Assembly: GCF_001699815.1 (NCBI RefSeq)
Contig: NZ_MCGB01000086.1
Span: 62,001-126,000 of the forward strand
Direction: 5' to 3'
DNA length: 64,000 bases
Source of the DNA: Ralstonia pickettii
Lineage (GTDB): Bacteria; Pseudomonadota; Gammaproteobacteria; Burkholderiales; Burkholderiaceae
Shown: in pieces, positions 38,443-47,766 of the stretch
Numbering within the stretch: position 1 is the stretch's first letter
Layout of the letters: every line of letters begins with the position of its first letter
Position numbers and translations under genes: made by a program
The notes under the pieces: generated by a model
Seen by the model: only the letters and a program-made list of their open reading frames with translations
Databases searched by the model: none
Told to the model about the DNA's origin: nothing

Positions 38443-38478
38443 CGGGCCGCATCGGAGACGATGCGGCCCGTTTTGTTT
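38443..38478 (+). terminator. Intrinsic terminator after hslVU
   Basis: A perfect 12-bp stem (CGGGCCGCATCG / CGATGCGGCCCG) with a GAGA tetraloop, then TTTTGTTT. Confidence 0.93.
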
Positions 38479-38627
38479 GGGCGCCCGCGAAGCCAAGCCG
38501 GGCAAGGGTTTGCTCAGGATCGTGCCGGGTCAGGTCCGTTATCTGCTGAAGAAGGTGGTGCCGCACAGACAAATGCGCGCCGCGCACCTGGCGTGCGCGA
38601 TTCCAACCACGACAAGGAGAGAAACGT

Positions 38628-39242
38628 ATGAAACCGATCCAACGCCTGGCCCTGTGTTGCGTGCTTGCCTGCGCCCCCTTGGGCATTGCCCACGCCCAGA
38701 CCACACCGGCGCCCACCGGCCCCGCCGGCGCCTCAGCCCCGAACGATGCCAAGCGCGCCGCCTACGACAGTGCCGTGAAGCAAGCCGATGCCAATTACAA
38801 AGCTGCCAAGGACAAGTGCGATGCGATGAAGGGCAACGACCGCGACGTCTGCCGCGCGCAGGCCAAGGGCGATTACAACGTCGCCAAGGCCAATGCGGTG
38901 GTGGAGCGCGATGGCACTGAAGCCGCCCGCAACCGCGCCGCCAAGGAAAAGGCCGAGGCTGATTACGACGTCGCCAAGACCAAGTGCGATGCCATGAAGG
39001 GTAACGACAAAGACACCTGCGTGAAGGATGCCAAGGCCGCGTACACGCGAGCCAAGGGCGGTGAGGAGGTGAGTCACGCCAAGGCGACCGGCACTGCGAA
39101 GGACGTCAGCGAAGCGCGCCGCGATGCCGTCAAGGACACCAACGACGCCAACTACAAGGCCGCCAAGGAGCGCTGCGACGCCATGTCGGGCGATGCCAAG
39201 ACGAAGTGCCAGAACGACGTGGCAGCCAAGTTCAAGAAGTAA
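38628..39242 (+). CDS. Exported protein with three cysteine-pair repeats, unknown function
   Basis: A 204-residue protein with a signal peptide (CCVLACAPLGIAHAQ). The mature part is about 40% Ala and Lys with little hydrophobic content. Three modules repeat: YKAAKDKCDAMKGNDRDVC, YDVAKTKCDAMKGNDKDTC and YKAAKERCDAMSGDAKTKC, each with two cysteines 9-10 residues apart in a likely helical hairpin. No family with a known role comes to mind; similar proteins exist in Ralstonia relatives by recollection. GGAGAG precedes the ATG. A CsbD-like gene follows, which hints at a stress-related setting. Confidence 0.75.
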   Translation: MKPIQRLALCCVLACAPLGIAHAQTTPAPTGPAGASAPNDAKRAAYDSAVKQADANYKAAKDKCDAMKGNDRDVCRAQAKGDYNVAKANAVVERDGTEAARNRAAKEKAEADYDVAKTKCDAMKGNDKDTCVKDAKAAYTRAKGGEEVSHAKATGTAKDVSEARRDAVKDTNDANYKAAKERCDAMSGDAKTKCQNDVAAKFKK

Positions 39243-39320
39243 GCCGGACGAAAGGGTCCATACGGGCGGCCTGCGGGACCCCCTGTTTTGTCTCAATCTC
39301 TCACTCGCAACGGAGGACGT

Positions 39321-39524
39321 ATGAACTGGGATCAGATCGAAGGTAAATGGGATCAGGCCAAGGGCAAGATCAAGGAGAAGTGGGGGCAGCTCACGGACGA
39401 TGACCTGACCGTGATCCGCGGCAAGCGCGACCAGCTTGCCGGCAAGATCCAGGAGCGCTACGGCTACACGAAGGAACGTGCCGAAGACGAACTCAAGGCG
39501 TGGGAGCGCGATACCCGCTGGTGA
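39321..39524 (+). CDS. CsbD-like protein (YjbJ family)
   Basis: A 67-residue charged protein: MNWDQIEGKWDQAKGKIKEKWG and the tail WERDTRW are hallmarks of the CsbD family. These are small, abundant stress-induced proteins of unknown mechanism. GGAGG eight bases before ATG 39321 fixes the start. It is 78 bp after the cysteine-repeat gene and converges on regA. Confidence 0.9.
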   Translation: MNWDQIEGKWDQAKGKIKEKWGQLTDDDLTVIRGKRDQLAGKIQERYGYTKERAEDELKAWERDTRW

Positions 39525-39557
39525 TGCCGCGCTGATGTAGCCTCACGCGGCCGGCGT

Positions 39558-40136
39558 TCATTTGGCGACCGGCCGCTTGCCCAATTTGCGCTGCAGCGTC
39601 CGTCGGTGCATGTTGAGCGCCCGCGCGGTCGCAGAGATATTGCCGCCGTGTTCGGCGAGCACGCGCTGAATGTGTTCCCACTCCAGGCGCGCGACCGACA
39701 GCGGCGCGGGGTTTTCCATGGTCTGTTCGGCCACGGCTTCAGACACGCCCACCTGCAGCGCCAGCAGAATCGAATCGACATTGGCCGGCTTGGCCAGGTA
39801 TTCGTCAGCCCCCAACTTGACCGCCTGCACGGCGGTGGCAATGCTCGCGTAGCCCGTGAGGATCAGCATGCGCGCCTCGGGCAGCGCCTGACGTAGCGGG
39901 GCAATCCAGTGCAGACCGGAATCCGTGCCGCCGTGGGGCATGAGGCCCTTGTCGCTAGCAGCCAGATGTAGATCGACAGTGACATACGAGAAGCGTGTCT
40001 GGCGCGCCAGGGCCAACGCTTCGCCGCCGGTGTGGGCGATCTGCGGAGCGAAGCCGCGACGCGTGAGCGCGCGCGCCAGCGTCTGCGCAAAGACGTCGTC
40101 GTCATCGAGGATCAGAAAGGGGGCGGGCTGCTGCAT
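39558..40136 (-). CDS. regA: Redox response regulator, RegA/PrrA/RoxR family
   Basis: A 192-residue regulator with a receiver domain (acidic DDDD at 11-14, phosphoacceptor Asp55 in TVDLHLA, Lys116 in YLAKPA) and a C-terminal Fis-type helix-turn-helix (GGNISATARALNMHRRTLQRKL). Family members switch respiratory and photosynthetic genes with oxygen and redox state. It follows regB by 48 bp on the same strand, forming a regB-regA operon. Confidence 0.92.
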   Translation of the reverse strand: MQQPAPFLILDDDDVFAQTLARALTRRGFAPQIAHTGGEALALARQTRFSYVTVDLHLAASDKGLMPHGGTDSGLHWIAPLRQALPEARMLILTGYASIATAVQAVKLGADEYLAKPANVDSILLALQVGVSEAVAEQTMENPAPLSVARLEWEHIQRVLAEHGGNISATARALNMHRRTLQRKLGKRPVAK

Positions 40137-40184
40137 GGTGTTCTCCGGGGCCGTACGTGCACGGGGCTGCGTCAGGCCGTCTCG

Positions 40185-41540
40185 TTATGTGAAGAGGGTG
40201 GGTGCGCCAATGATGGGGGCGGCGGCGTGTTCCATCGGACCGCCAACCGGCAGGCGGAGTTCGGCAATGGCGCCTTGCGGCGGATTCGGGCGTAGCACCA
40301 CGGTACCACCCAGGCGGCGCGCGGTGGTGGAGGCCAGGTACAGCCCGATGCCGTGACCGCCATGCCGGCTCGGCACCGGCGTGCGGCCGAGCGAGGTCCT
40401 CAGGTCTTCCGGCAAGCCCAACCCCGTATCGACGATGGACAGCACGATCTGCGGCGGCATATCGCGGAGCACATCCGGATTGGCGTCGATCTTGGCGGTC
40501 AGCAGCAGCGGTACCAGGTCGCGTCCAGCGTGATGCTGGCTGCGGGCGGCGTTGTCCAGCAGGATCGTGAGGATCTGGCCGACGTTCACCGCATCGAGCT
40601 CCACCGCTTGTGCCGCAGGCGACGTCTCCGTGTGGAGGCGGATGTCCGGATGCCGCAGCTGCCAAGTCTGCGTGAAATCCGGTAGCCATTGGCCGAGCGG
40701 CTCGGGTGCGCCGTCGTTGGGCTTGCGCTGCAGGCGCGCCAGTGCGGCGCGGCACAGTTCGAGTTGCTGTTCGATGGCGCGCAAGTCTTCACGGTACGGG
40801 CCGAGCGGTGAATCGGGCTGCTTCGCGTCGTGCTGCAGCTCGCCGGTGATGACGGCCACGGTAGACAGCGGCGTGCCCATCTCGTGCGCCACGCTCGCGC
40901 CTTGCGACATCAAGGCTTCGATGCGTTGCTCGCGCAGCAGCCGCTCGCGCGCTTCGGTGAGCTGCGCCTCACTCTCGCGCAGTGCGGCCGACAGGCGCGC
41001 CGTAAAGCCGGCGATCATCGCGCTGCTTGCCACGAAATCGATCCACATGCCTGCCAGGTGATACGCCAACGCATCTGCCGGGTTCGCCAGCTTCAGCGGG
41101 ATGTAGTTGCCGAGCATCATGCTGTAGGCGGCCAGCGCGTACAGCGTCAGGCCCACCACATGAGCGAGCGGCAGCATGGCCGCCGCGATCGCCAGCGCCG
41201 GCAGATAGAACGAGACGAACGGGTTGGTCGCGCCGCCGGTGAAATACAACAGGGCGGACAGCGCGGTCAGGTCCACCAGTAGCTGAACGGTGATCTCGAT
41301 ATGCTGCACGGGCCGGTTGCGCCGCACCCGCCACCCGGTCAGCAGGTTGAACAGCGCGTGCAGGCCCATCACGCTCAGCAGCGGCACCACCGGCAGTTGC
41401 ACGCCAAATACCAGCGGCGCGAGCAGCATCAGGACCAGTTGGGTGGCCAGCAGGCTCCATCGCAGCCAGAAGAGGCGGCGTAGACTGGATGCGTCCAGCA
41501 GCGGGGCGGCAAGAGACAGAGTGGAAAGCATGGTGGACAA
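40185..41540 (-). CDS. regB: Redox sensor histidine kinase, RegB/PrrB family
   Basis: A 451-residue inner-membrane kinase with six hydrophobic segments. The quinone-sensing heptad GGATNPF is at residues 102-108. The H-box is SVAHEMGTPLST with His219. Cys263 in LELCRAAL aligns by position with the redox-active Cys265 of Rhodobacter RegB. The ATPase domain has an N-box-like LLDNAARSQ and HGGHGIGLYLA. It is divergent from a PCuAC copper-chaperone gene, with a RegA-like site in the gap. Confidence 0.92.
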   Translation of the reverse strand: MSTMLSTLSLAAPLLDASSLRRLFWLRWSLLATQLVLMLLAPLVFGVQLPVVPLLSVMGLHALFNLLTGWRVRRNRPVQHIEITVQLLVDLTALSALLYFTGGATNPFVSFYLPALAIAAAMLPLAHVVGLTLYALAAYSMMLGNYIPLKLANPADALAYHLAGMWIDFVASSAMIAGFTARLSAALRESEAQLTEARERLLREQRIEALMSQGASVAHEMGTPLSTVAVITGELQHDAKQPDSPLGPYREDLRAIEQQLELCRAALARLQRKPNDGAPEPLGQWLPDFTQTWQLRHPDIRLHTETSPAAQAVELDAVNVGQILTILLDNAARSQHHAGRDLVPLLLTAKIDANPDVLRDMPPQIVLSIVDTGLGLPEDLRTSLGRTPVPSRHGGHGIGLYLASTTARRLGGTVVLRPNPPQGAIAELRLPVGGPMEHAAAPIIGAPTLFT

Positions 41541-41569
41541 GTGTAAACGTGCGCACCGCGCGGTTCTCC

Positions 41570-41596
41570 GTGCGGCGATGCGTCAATCGGCCGCAC
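41570..41596. promoter_or_regulatory. Candidate RegA-binding site
   Basis: GTGCGGC (41570-41576) and GCCGCAC (41590-41596) form perfect inverted arms around a 13-bp spacer. They contain GCGNC...GNCGC, the core reported for PrrA/RegA-type regulators. The site lies 30 bp from the regB start and 77 bp from the PCuAC start. Confidence 0.55.
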
Positions 41597-41604
41597 AATT
41601 GTGC
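41593..41604. promoter_or_regulatory. Perfect 12-bp palindrome GCACAATTGTGC
   Basis: A perfect palindrome overlapping the right arm of the RegA-like site in the regB/PCuAC gap. It could be an independent operator. Confidence 0.4.
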
Positions 41605-41672
41605 ACCCAACCTATCTCCCCGCAGGCGCTGTGCTTTAATGCGCTGCACGTTTGTCCCCGACAGGAGCCCTG

Positions 41673-42167
41673 ATGATGTCCCGATCGAACCGTTCTTCCG
41701 TTTGCCTGGCTGTGCTCACTGCTGGCCTGCTCGCCAGCGCCGCCGCTTTCGCACAGGTCACGGTGCAAGACGCCTGGGTGCGCGGCACGGTGCCGGGCCA
41801 GACGTCCAGCGGCGCGTTCATGACGCTGCAATCGGCGGACGGCGCCAAGGTGGTGGGTGTGACGACGCCCGTTGCGGGCACGGCCGAGATCCACGAGATG
41901 AAGATGGAGGGGGACGTGATGCGCATGCGCGCCGTTCCGTCGCTGGAGCTGCCGAAGGGCCAGACGGTGCAACTCAAGCCGGGTGGCTACCACGTGATGC
42001 TCATGGACCTGAAGCAGCCGCTGGCCAAGGACGCCACCGTGCCGCTCACGCTGAAGGTGGAGCTGGCCGACAAGCGCGTCGTCGAGCAGAAGGTCGAGGC
42101 CCGCGTGCGCGACCTGACCGCCGGCAACATGCCCGCCATGAACCACGGTGGCGAACACAAGCATTGA
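41673..42167 (+). CDS. Periplasmic copper chaperone PCuAC
   Basis: A 164-residue protein with a signal peptide (LTAGLLASAAAFA). The copper motif H-X10-M-X21-H-X-M fits exactly: His74, Met85, His107, Met109. The C-terminal tail MPAMNHGGEHKH adds more potential ligands. PCuAC proteins deliver Cu(I) to the CuA or CuB centre of cytochrome oxidases. ATGs at 41673 and 41676 are both suitably placed after AGGAG. Divergence from the redox kinase RegB fits a respiratory role. Confidence 0.92.
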   Translation: MMSRSNRSSVCLAVLTAGLLASAAAFAQVTVQDAWVRGTVPGQTSSGAFMTLQSADGAKVVGVTTPVAGTAEIHEMKMEGDVMRMRAVPSLELPKGQTVQLKPGGYHVMLMDLKQPLAKDATVPLTLKVELADKRVVEQKVEARVRDLTAGNMPAMNHGGEHKH

Positions 42168-42213
42168 TGGCTTGCGGCGAGTGTCGCTTCAAGCCACGTA
42201 AGGAAGCATTCCG

Positions 42214-42435
42214 ATGGCTAACAAGACATTGGGCACTCGCCAGAAACTGACCTTCCGCATCGAGCCTTCAACGAAGGCCGGTACTGCGCGCCCGCGCAAT
42301 TTTCTCGTTCCGCTCACCCGCGGCCGCAGGGCCGGGGCCCACACCGAAGGCGGCCACGCTGAACGCCAGCGCGGGCGGGCCGACGTCCGCCGTGCACTGC
42401 GCACGCTGGACGACGACAACAAAGACAAAGACTGA
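42214..42435 (+). CDS. Small basic hypothetical protein
   Basis: A 73-residue, strongly basic protein with an acidic end (LDDDNKDKD). No domain is recognised. AAGGAAG about nine bases before the ATG supports translation. It lies 46 bp after the PCuAC gene and converges on the CWC gene, whose stop is 4 bp away. It may be a nucleic-acid-binding protein or a chance frame; the former is favoured because the frame fills the gap exactly. Confidence 0.5.
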   Translation: MANKTLGTRQKLTFRIEPSTKAGTARPRNFLVPLTRGRRAGAHTEGGHAERQRGRADVRRALRTLDDDNKDKD

Positions 42436-42439
42436 TCGG

Positions 42440-42655
42440 TCAGCAGGATTCAGACGCTGCCTTTGCCTGCGCAATCGCTTCGCGCAGGCAACGCTGGCAG
42501 CGGCAGCCCTGTCCCGGGCGCCGCGCGCTGGCAGGTAGCATTTCTTCTGTCGTGCACCAGCATGTCGCGTCGGGCTGCTTACCGTCGCCGATCGCTCCGC
42601 AGCGCATCTGCGCGCCGCAGACCGCGCATACGGTGTTGGCGGCGGACGGGGTCAC
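42440..42655 (-). CDS. Cysteine-rich CWC-family protein
   Basis: A 71-residue protein with ten cysteines in CAVCGAQMRCG, the CWC motif ATCWCTTEEMLPA and CRCQRCLREAI. This matches the small cysteine-rich CWC family of unknown function, probably zinc-binding. It starts at a GTG that overlaps the stop of the anti-sigma gene (GTGA), so the two are translationally coupled. Confidence 0.8.
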   Translation of the reverse strand: MTPSAANTVCAVCGAQMRCGAIGDGKQPDATCWCTTEEMLPASARRPGQGCRCQRCLREAIAQAKAASESC

Positions 42656-42864
42656 CCTTGGCTGCTCCCGTCGTCGTCTTGCCCGAGCTTGTGCATCGCC
42701 TGGCGCAGCAATCCCATCTGGTGTGAGAACCGCGTGCAGGCATCGCACGCGAACAGATGCACGCGCAAGCGCAGGCGTTCGCCGGTGCGCAGGTCGCGGT
42801 CCATTGCGCTCACCAGCACGCGGTGCGCTTCCTTGCAGGTGAGCATTCCCCAACGGTTTGGCAT
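42652..42864 (-). CDS. Zinc-finger anti-sigma factor
   Basis: A 70-residue cytosolic protein with the ZAS pattern: CKEAHRVL, then HLFACDACTRF (C-x3-H...H-x3-CxxC). Proteins of this type bind and hold an ECF sigma factor and release it on redox or metal stress. It has no membrane segment. It follows the sigma gene by 34 bp and overlaps the CWC gene. Confidence 0.87.
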   Translation of the reverse strand: MPNRWGMLTCKEAHRVLVSAMDRDLRTGERLRLRVHLFACDACTRFSHQMGLLRQAMHKLGQDDDGSSQG

Positions 42865-42898
42865 GTGGTCTTTCTCGGTGGTGCGATAGCGATGCGGT

Positions 42899-43492
42899 TC
42901 AGGCGGCGGCCGGCTGGTTGCCGAACCAGTGCAGGTCAAGGCACTCGCGCAGGCGCATGCGGGCACGGTAGAGCAGTGCCCAGGCATTGGTCGCCGTGAT
43001 CTGCAATTCCTGACAGATTTCGTCGGTTTCCAGCTCCAGCCACTCACGCATCATGAAGACGCGCCCAACGCGCGGCGGCAGGCGATCGACGCACATTTGC
43101 AGCACGTCGAAAAACTCGCGCCGTGACAGCGCGGCATCGGGGTCGCCCCAGTCGGACGGTGGGCTCGTGTAGTGGCCGTCGGCGGCGAACAGACTGTCGA
43201 AGACGGCCTCGTCGGAACGCATGCCGGCCTCGTCGGACTCACCGCCCGCAAGCAGCGAGACGCGCACTTCGCGCCGCCCCGAGCGGATCGCATCGATGAT
43301 CTTGTGTTTAAGGATGCCGATGACGTAAGTCTTGAGCGAGGCGTTGCCGGCAAAGCGCTCGGGATGTTCGAGCACCGCCAGGATGGTGTCGGCCACCGTG
43401 TCTTCAGCCAGGGCGGTGTCGCGCAATTGCAGTTGCGCAAAGCGCAGCAGATGAGGGCGCAGCGCGTCGAGTTGGTCGGGTGCGATGGCCAT
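42899..43492 (-). CDS. ECF-type RNA polymerase sigma factor
   Basis: A 197-residue sigma factor. Region 2 is LAEDTVADTILAVLEHPERF...LKTYVIGILKHKIIDAIR, and region 4 is LPPRVGRVFMMREWLELETDEICQELQITATNAWALLYRARMRLRE. A linker of about 50 residues joins the two. The partner anti-sigma gene is directly downstream. The regulon is unknown; a zinc-finger anti-sigma suggests redox or metal stress. It is divergent from argB. Confidence 0.9.
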   Translation of the reverse strand: MAIAPDQLDALRPHLLRFAQLQLRDTALAEDTVADTILAVLEHPERFAGNASLKTYVIGILKHKIIDAIRSGRREVRVSLLAGGESDEAGMRSDEAVFDSLFAADGHYTSPPSDWGDPDAALSRREFFDVLQMCVDRLPPRVGRVFMMREWLELETDEICQELQITATNAWALLYRARMRLRECLDLHWFGNQPAAA

Positions 43493-43574
43493 GATTCCCC
43501 AGGGTGTTCTTTCGTGGCAACGGTATGGCGGGCACGCAAGGTGCGCCACCAGACCGTAGCGCCTTTTCTTGTAA

Positions 43575-44593
<1,019 letters not shown>

Positions 44594-44594
<1 letters not shown>

Positions 44595-45451
44595 TGCGAA
44601 CCACCCGGGCGGTGCGCGTGCGCCATGCTGCGCGCACCTTCCCGCGCGAGGTGCCGGCGGGCTCCGCGCCCGCCCGGCAGCCGGTCTGGCTGTTCGACCT
44701 CGACAACACCCTTCACCACGCATCGCACGCGATCTTTCCGCAGATCAACCGGCTGATGACGGCGTACGTGGCACGCGTGCTCGGCACGGACGACGCCACC
44801 GCCAGCCAAGTGCGCGTGGACTATTGGCGCCGCTATGGCGCCACGATTCTCGGCATGGTGCGCCATCACGGCGTCGACCCCGATGATTTCCTGGCCGAGG
44901 CCCACCGCTTTGATGACCTGCGCGCCATGGTGCGCGCCGAACGCGGCCTCGCCCAACTGCTGCGCGCCCTGCCCGGGCGCAAGATTCTGCTGACCAACGC
45001 GCCCGTCGCCTACGCGCGCGAGGTGTTGCGCCTCATTGGCCTGAAACGCGCATTCCTGCGCGAAATCGCCGTCGAACACATGTGGGTGCACCGGCGCCTG
45101 CGCCCGAAACCCGATCCGCTGATGCTGCGGCTGCTGCTTGCACGCGAACGGATTGCGCCATCACGCGCCATCCTCGTCGAAGACACGCTTTCTCACCTCA
45201 AACGCTATCGACGCCTGGGGATCGGCACGGTCTGGGTGACGGGCTATCTGCGGCGCGTGCCGCCGGGCGTCCAGCCGACCTCCGCTGCCGATGCATTGCA
45301 TCCAATGCAAGCGGCAGCCGTGGGCGCGCGTGCAAATTCACCACATCAACCGGCCGCCACACCGATTTTGTTCGCCAACCGGCCCGGCTATGTGAGCGTG
45401 AAAGTAAAATCGGTGCTTCAACTAAAACGAAGGCTTGTTCGACGCGGCTAG
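44594..45451 (+). CDS. HAD-family pyrimidine 5'-nucleotidase-like phosphatase
   Basis: A 285-residue HAD hydrolase. Motif I is WLFDLDNTLHHA (nucleophile Asp and acid Asp), motif II is LLTNAP, motif III the Lys in RRLRPKPDPLM, and motif IV LVEDTLSHL. It resembles SDT1/YjjG-type pyrimidine nucleotidases. The last 50 residues are an unmatched tail. It is coupled to argB by a 1-base overlap. Confidence 0.87.
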
Positions 45452-45496
45452 GCAGTGGTAACTCCGCGCTCGCAACGGGAGAGGGGCCAGGAAGTC

Positions 45497-46147
45497 ATGA
45501 GCAACGCGCAAACGGAGTTTCCGACCGCCGAGCCGGTCGCGGACGTCGCCATAGCAGCACCGCCGGTACGCAAACGCCCCCGCCCGGGCGAGCGCCGTGT
45601 GCAGATTCTGCAGACGCTCGCCGGCATGCTCGAGCATCCGCGTGGTGAAAAGATCACAACCGCTGGCTTGGCGGCACGGCTGGACGTATCCGAGGCGGCG
45701 CTGTACCGCCACTTCGCCAGCAAGGCGCAGATGTTCGAAGGGTTGATCGAATTCATCGAGCAGACCGTCTTTGGCCTCATCAATCAGATCACGCTGCGTG
45801 AAGAACACGGCCTGCGCCAGGCGCATGCCATCGCGCACATGCTGCTGTCGTTTGCCGACAAGAACCCGGGCATGACACGCGTGCTGGTGGGCGATGCGCT
45901 GGTCGGCGAAGACGAGCGCCTGCCCGAGCGCATGGCGCAGTGCCTGGATCGCATCGAAGCATCGCTCAAGCAGAGCCTGCGCATGGCGGTCACGCAGGGT
46001 GCCTGGCCGGCAGATACCGACATCGCTTCGCGCGCCAACCTGCTCGTGTGTGCGGTGCTCGGGCGTTGGCATCGGTATGCCAAGAGCGGTTTCCGGAAGT
46101 CTCCGGTGGAAGGCGCGGACGCGCAGTTGCGGGTGCTGTTGGCCTGA
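45497..46147 (+). CDS. slmA: Nucleoid occlusion factor SlmA (TetR family)
   Basis: A 216-residue TetR-fold protein. The helix-turn-helix (ITTAGLAARLDVSEAALYRHFASKAQMFEGLIEFIE) is the SlmA signature. SlmA binds specific chromosomal sites and stops FtsZ assembly over the nucleoid. AGGAAG before ATG 45497 supports the start. It is 45 bp after the HAD gene and ends at a bidirectional terminator. Confidence 0.94.
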   Translation: MSNAQTEFPTAEPVADVAIAAPPVRKRPRPGERRVQILQTLAGMLEHPRGEKITTAGLAARLDVSEAALYRHFASKAQMFEGLIEFIEQTVFGLINQITLREEHGLRQAHAIAHMLLSFADKNPGMTRVLVGDALVGEDERLPERMAQCLDRIEASLKQSLRMAVTQGAWPADTDIASRANLLVCAVLGRWHRYAKSGFRKSPVEGADAQLRVLLA

Positions 46148-46166
46148 GTGGGCTTCCCCCCAAGCA

Positions 46167-46196
46167 AAAGCCCCGCGATGCGGGGCTTTCTTGTTG
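46167..46196. terminator. Bidirectional terminator slmA / gabR
   Basis: A perfect 10-bp stem (AAAGCCCCGC / GCGGGGCTTT) with a 3-nt loop between convergent genes, flanked by A and T runs. Confidence 0.88.
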
Positions 46197-46209
46197 TGTG
46201 CCGCGTGGG

Positions 46210-47766
46210 TCAGCCGATGGTGCGTACCGCCTCCGCCAACGTATGAAAGCGCGCCGCAATCTGCTCCGTCTCCACATGGCCATAGCCAAGCAGCAGCCCA
46301 GGCAGGCGACGCGCATCGTCCTGGTAATACCGTGAGAGGGGGCGAGTGACGACGTCATTGGCGAGCGCCAGGTCGGCAACGGCCACATCGTTGGTGCTGG
46401 CCGGCAAGCCCAGCACGAGATGCAGGCCCGACGCACCGTCATGCACGGGCAGTGCGTCGCCAAACTCGTGGGCGATGGAAGCCAGCAGCGTTTCGCGCCG
46501 TTCCGCATACACACCGCGCATGCGCCGGATGTGGGAGACGAAATGGCCCTCCGCAATGAAGTCCGCCAGCACGGCCTGCGTGAGAATCTGGCCGCCGCGG
46601 AACATCTCCGACAGCCCCGTCGCAAACGCATCGGCCAGCGCCGGCGGCACGACCAGATAGCCAATCCGCAAGCTGGGGAACAGCACTTTCGAGAACGTGC
46701 CCATGTAAAGCACGCGCCCACCCTCATCCAGTCCTTGCAATGAAGGCAGCGGGCGGCTGCCGTAGCGGAATTCGCTGTCATAGTCGTCTTCGACGATCCA
46801 CGCATCGGTTGCCTGCGCGGTGGCCAGCAGCGCGCGGCGTCGCGCCAGGCTCATCACCGAGCCGAGCGGATATTGGTGCGAGGGCGAGACCACCATGAGC
46901 TTCGGCGGCTTGCTGCGCTGGCGCCCGCGCGTGGGGAGGTCGAAGCGCATGCCTTCGTCGTCCACCGGCAGCGGCACCGTGCGCACGCCCGCAGCGGTGA
47001 GCACGCTGCGCACGCCCCAGTAGCCCGGGTCTTCGATCCACGCGCTGTCGCCGGCGTCGCACAGCAACTGCGCGATGAGCTGGAGCGAAGGATGGATGCC
47101 GGCTGTGATGATGATCTGCTCGGGCTCGCAGCGCACGCCACGCGCGGTGCGCAGGTAATCGGCCAGCGCGGTGCGCAGCGGCAGGTAGCCCGCGCCCACG
47201 GGATACGTCAGCAGTGCGGGCGACGGCTTGCGCAGCAGCCGGTTGTGCAAGCGCGACCAGATGCGCGCCGGAAACATCCGCACTTCGGGCACGCCCGGCA
47301 TGAAGGCGCCCCATTGGCGCGAACTGGCGCCTGCATCGCGCACCAGGGCACGGCCGCGCGTGGAAAGGATCGGCGCGGACGGGGCGGCCGCCTCGGCTAT
47401 CGGCGCTGCTGCCACTGCTGCCACTGCGGCCACGGCTGCAGCCGGTGCAGGCGCCGCGTCCAACCGGTCCGGCGCGGTATCGGCGACGAAGGTGCCGCTG
47501 CCCACGCCCGCCGAGACATAGCCTTCCACGCCGAGTTGTTCATAGACGTGGATGACCGTGTTGCGCGCGATGCCCAGCTCCGTGGCCAGCTGCCGCGACG
47601 ACGGCAGGCGCGTGCCCGGCTGCAGCTCGTCGCGCAGGATGCCCTCTTGCAACACGCGATACAGGCGGCGGTGGTCGGGCTCGCCCCCCGGCTCTGCACG
47701 GTCGAAGCGGCGTTGCAGGTAGTCGACCAGCATACTGGCGCGGTGTGTGGGTGAGTGGTCTGCCAT
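46210..47766 (-). CDS. gabR: MocR-type regulator GabR
   Basis: A 518-residue fusion of a GntR winged helix (RLYRVLQEGILRDELQPGTRLPSSRQLATELGIARNTV) to an aminotransferase-like PLP domain. The PLP lysine is in YMGTFSKVLFPSLRIGY. A linker of about 30 residues made almost only of Ala, Pro and Val joins the halves, longer than usual. GabR proteins sense GABA with PLP and activate gabT-gabD, which lie divergently next door. The start at 47766 is the family one; the frame continues upstream without similarity. Confidence 0.92.
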   Translation of the reverse strand: MADHSPTHRASMLVDYLQRRFDRAEPGGEPDHRRLYRVLQEGILRDELQPGTRLPSSRQLATELGIARNTVIHVYEQLGVEGYVSAGVGSGTFVADTAPDRLDAAPAPAAAVAAVAAVAAAPIAEAAAPSAPILSTRGRALVRDAGASSRQWGAFMPGVPEVRMFPARIWSRLHNRLLRKPSPALLTYPVGAGYLPLRTALADYLRTARGVRCEPEQIIITAGIHPSLQLIAQLLCDAGDSAWIEDPGYWGVRSVLTAAGVRTVPLPVDDEGMRFDLPTRGRQRSKPPKLMVVSPSHQYPLGSVMSLARRRALLATAQATDAWIVEDDYDSEFRYGSRPLPSLQGLDEGGRVLYMGTFSKVLFPSLRIGYLVVPPALADAFATGLSEMFRGGQILTQAVLADFIAEGHFVSHIRRMRGVYAERRETLLASIAHEFGDALPVHDGASGLHLVLGLPASTNDVAVADLALANDVVTRPLSRYYQDDARRLPGLLLGYGHVETEQIAARFHTLAEAVRTIG

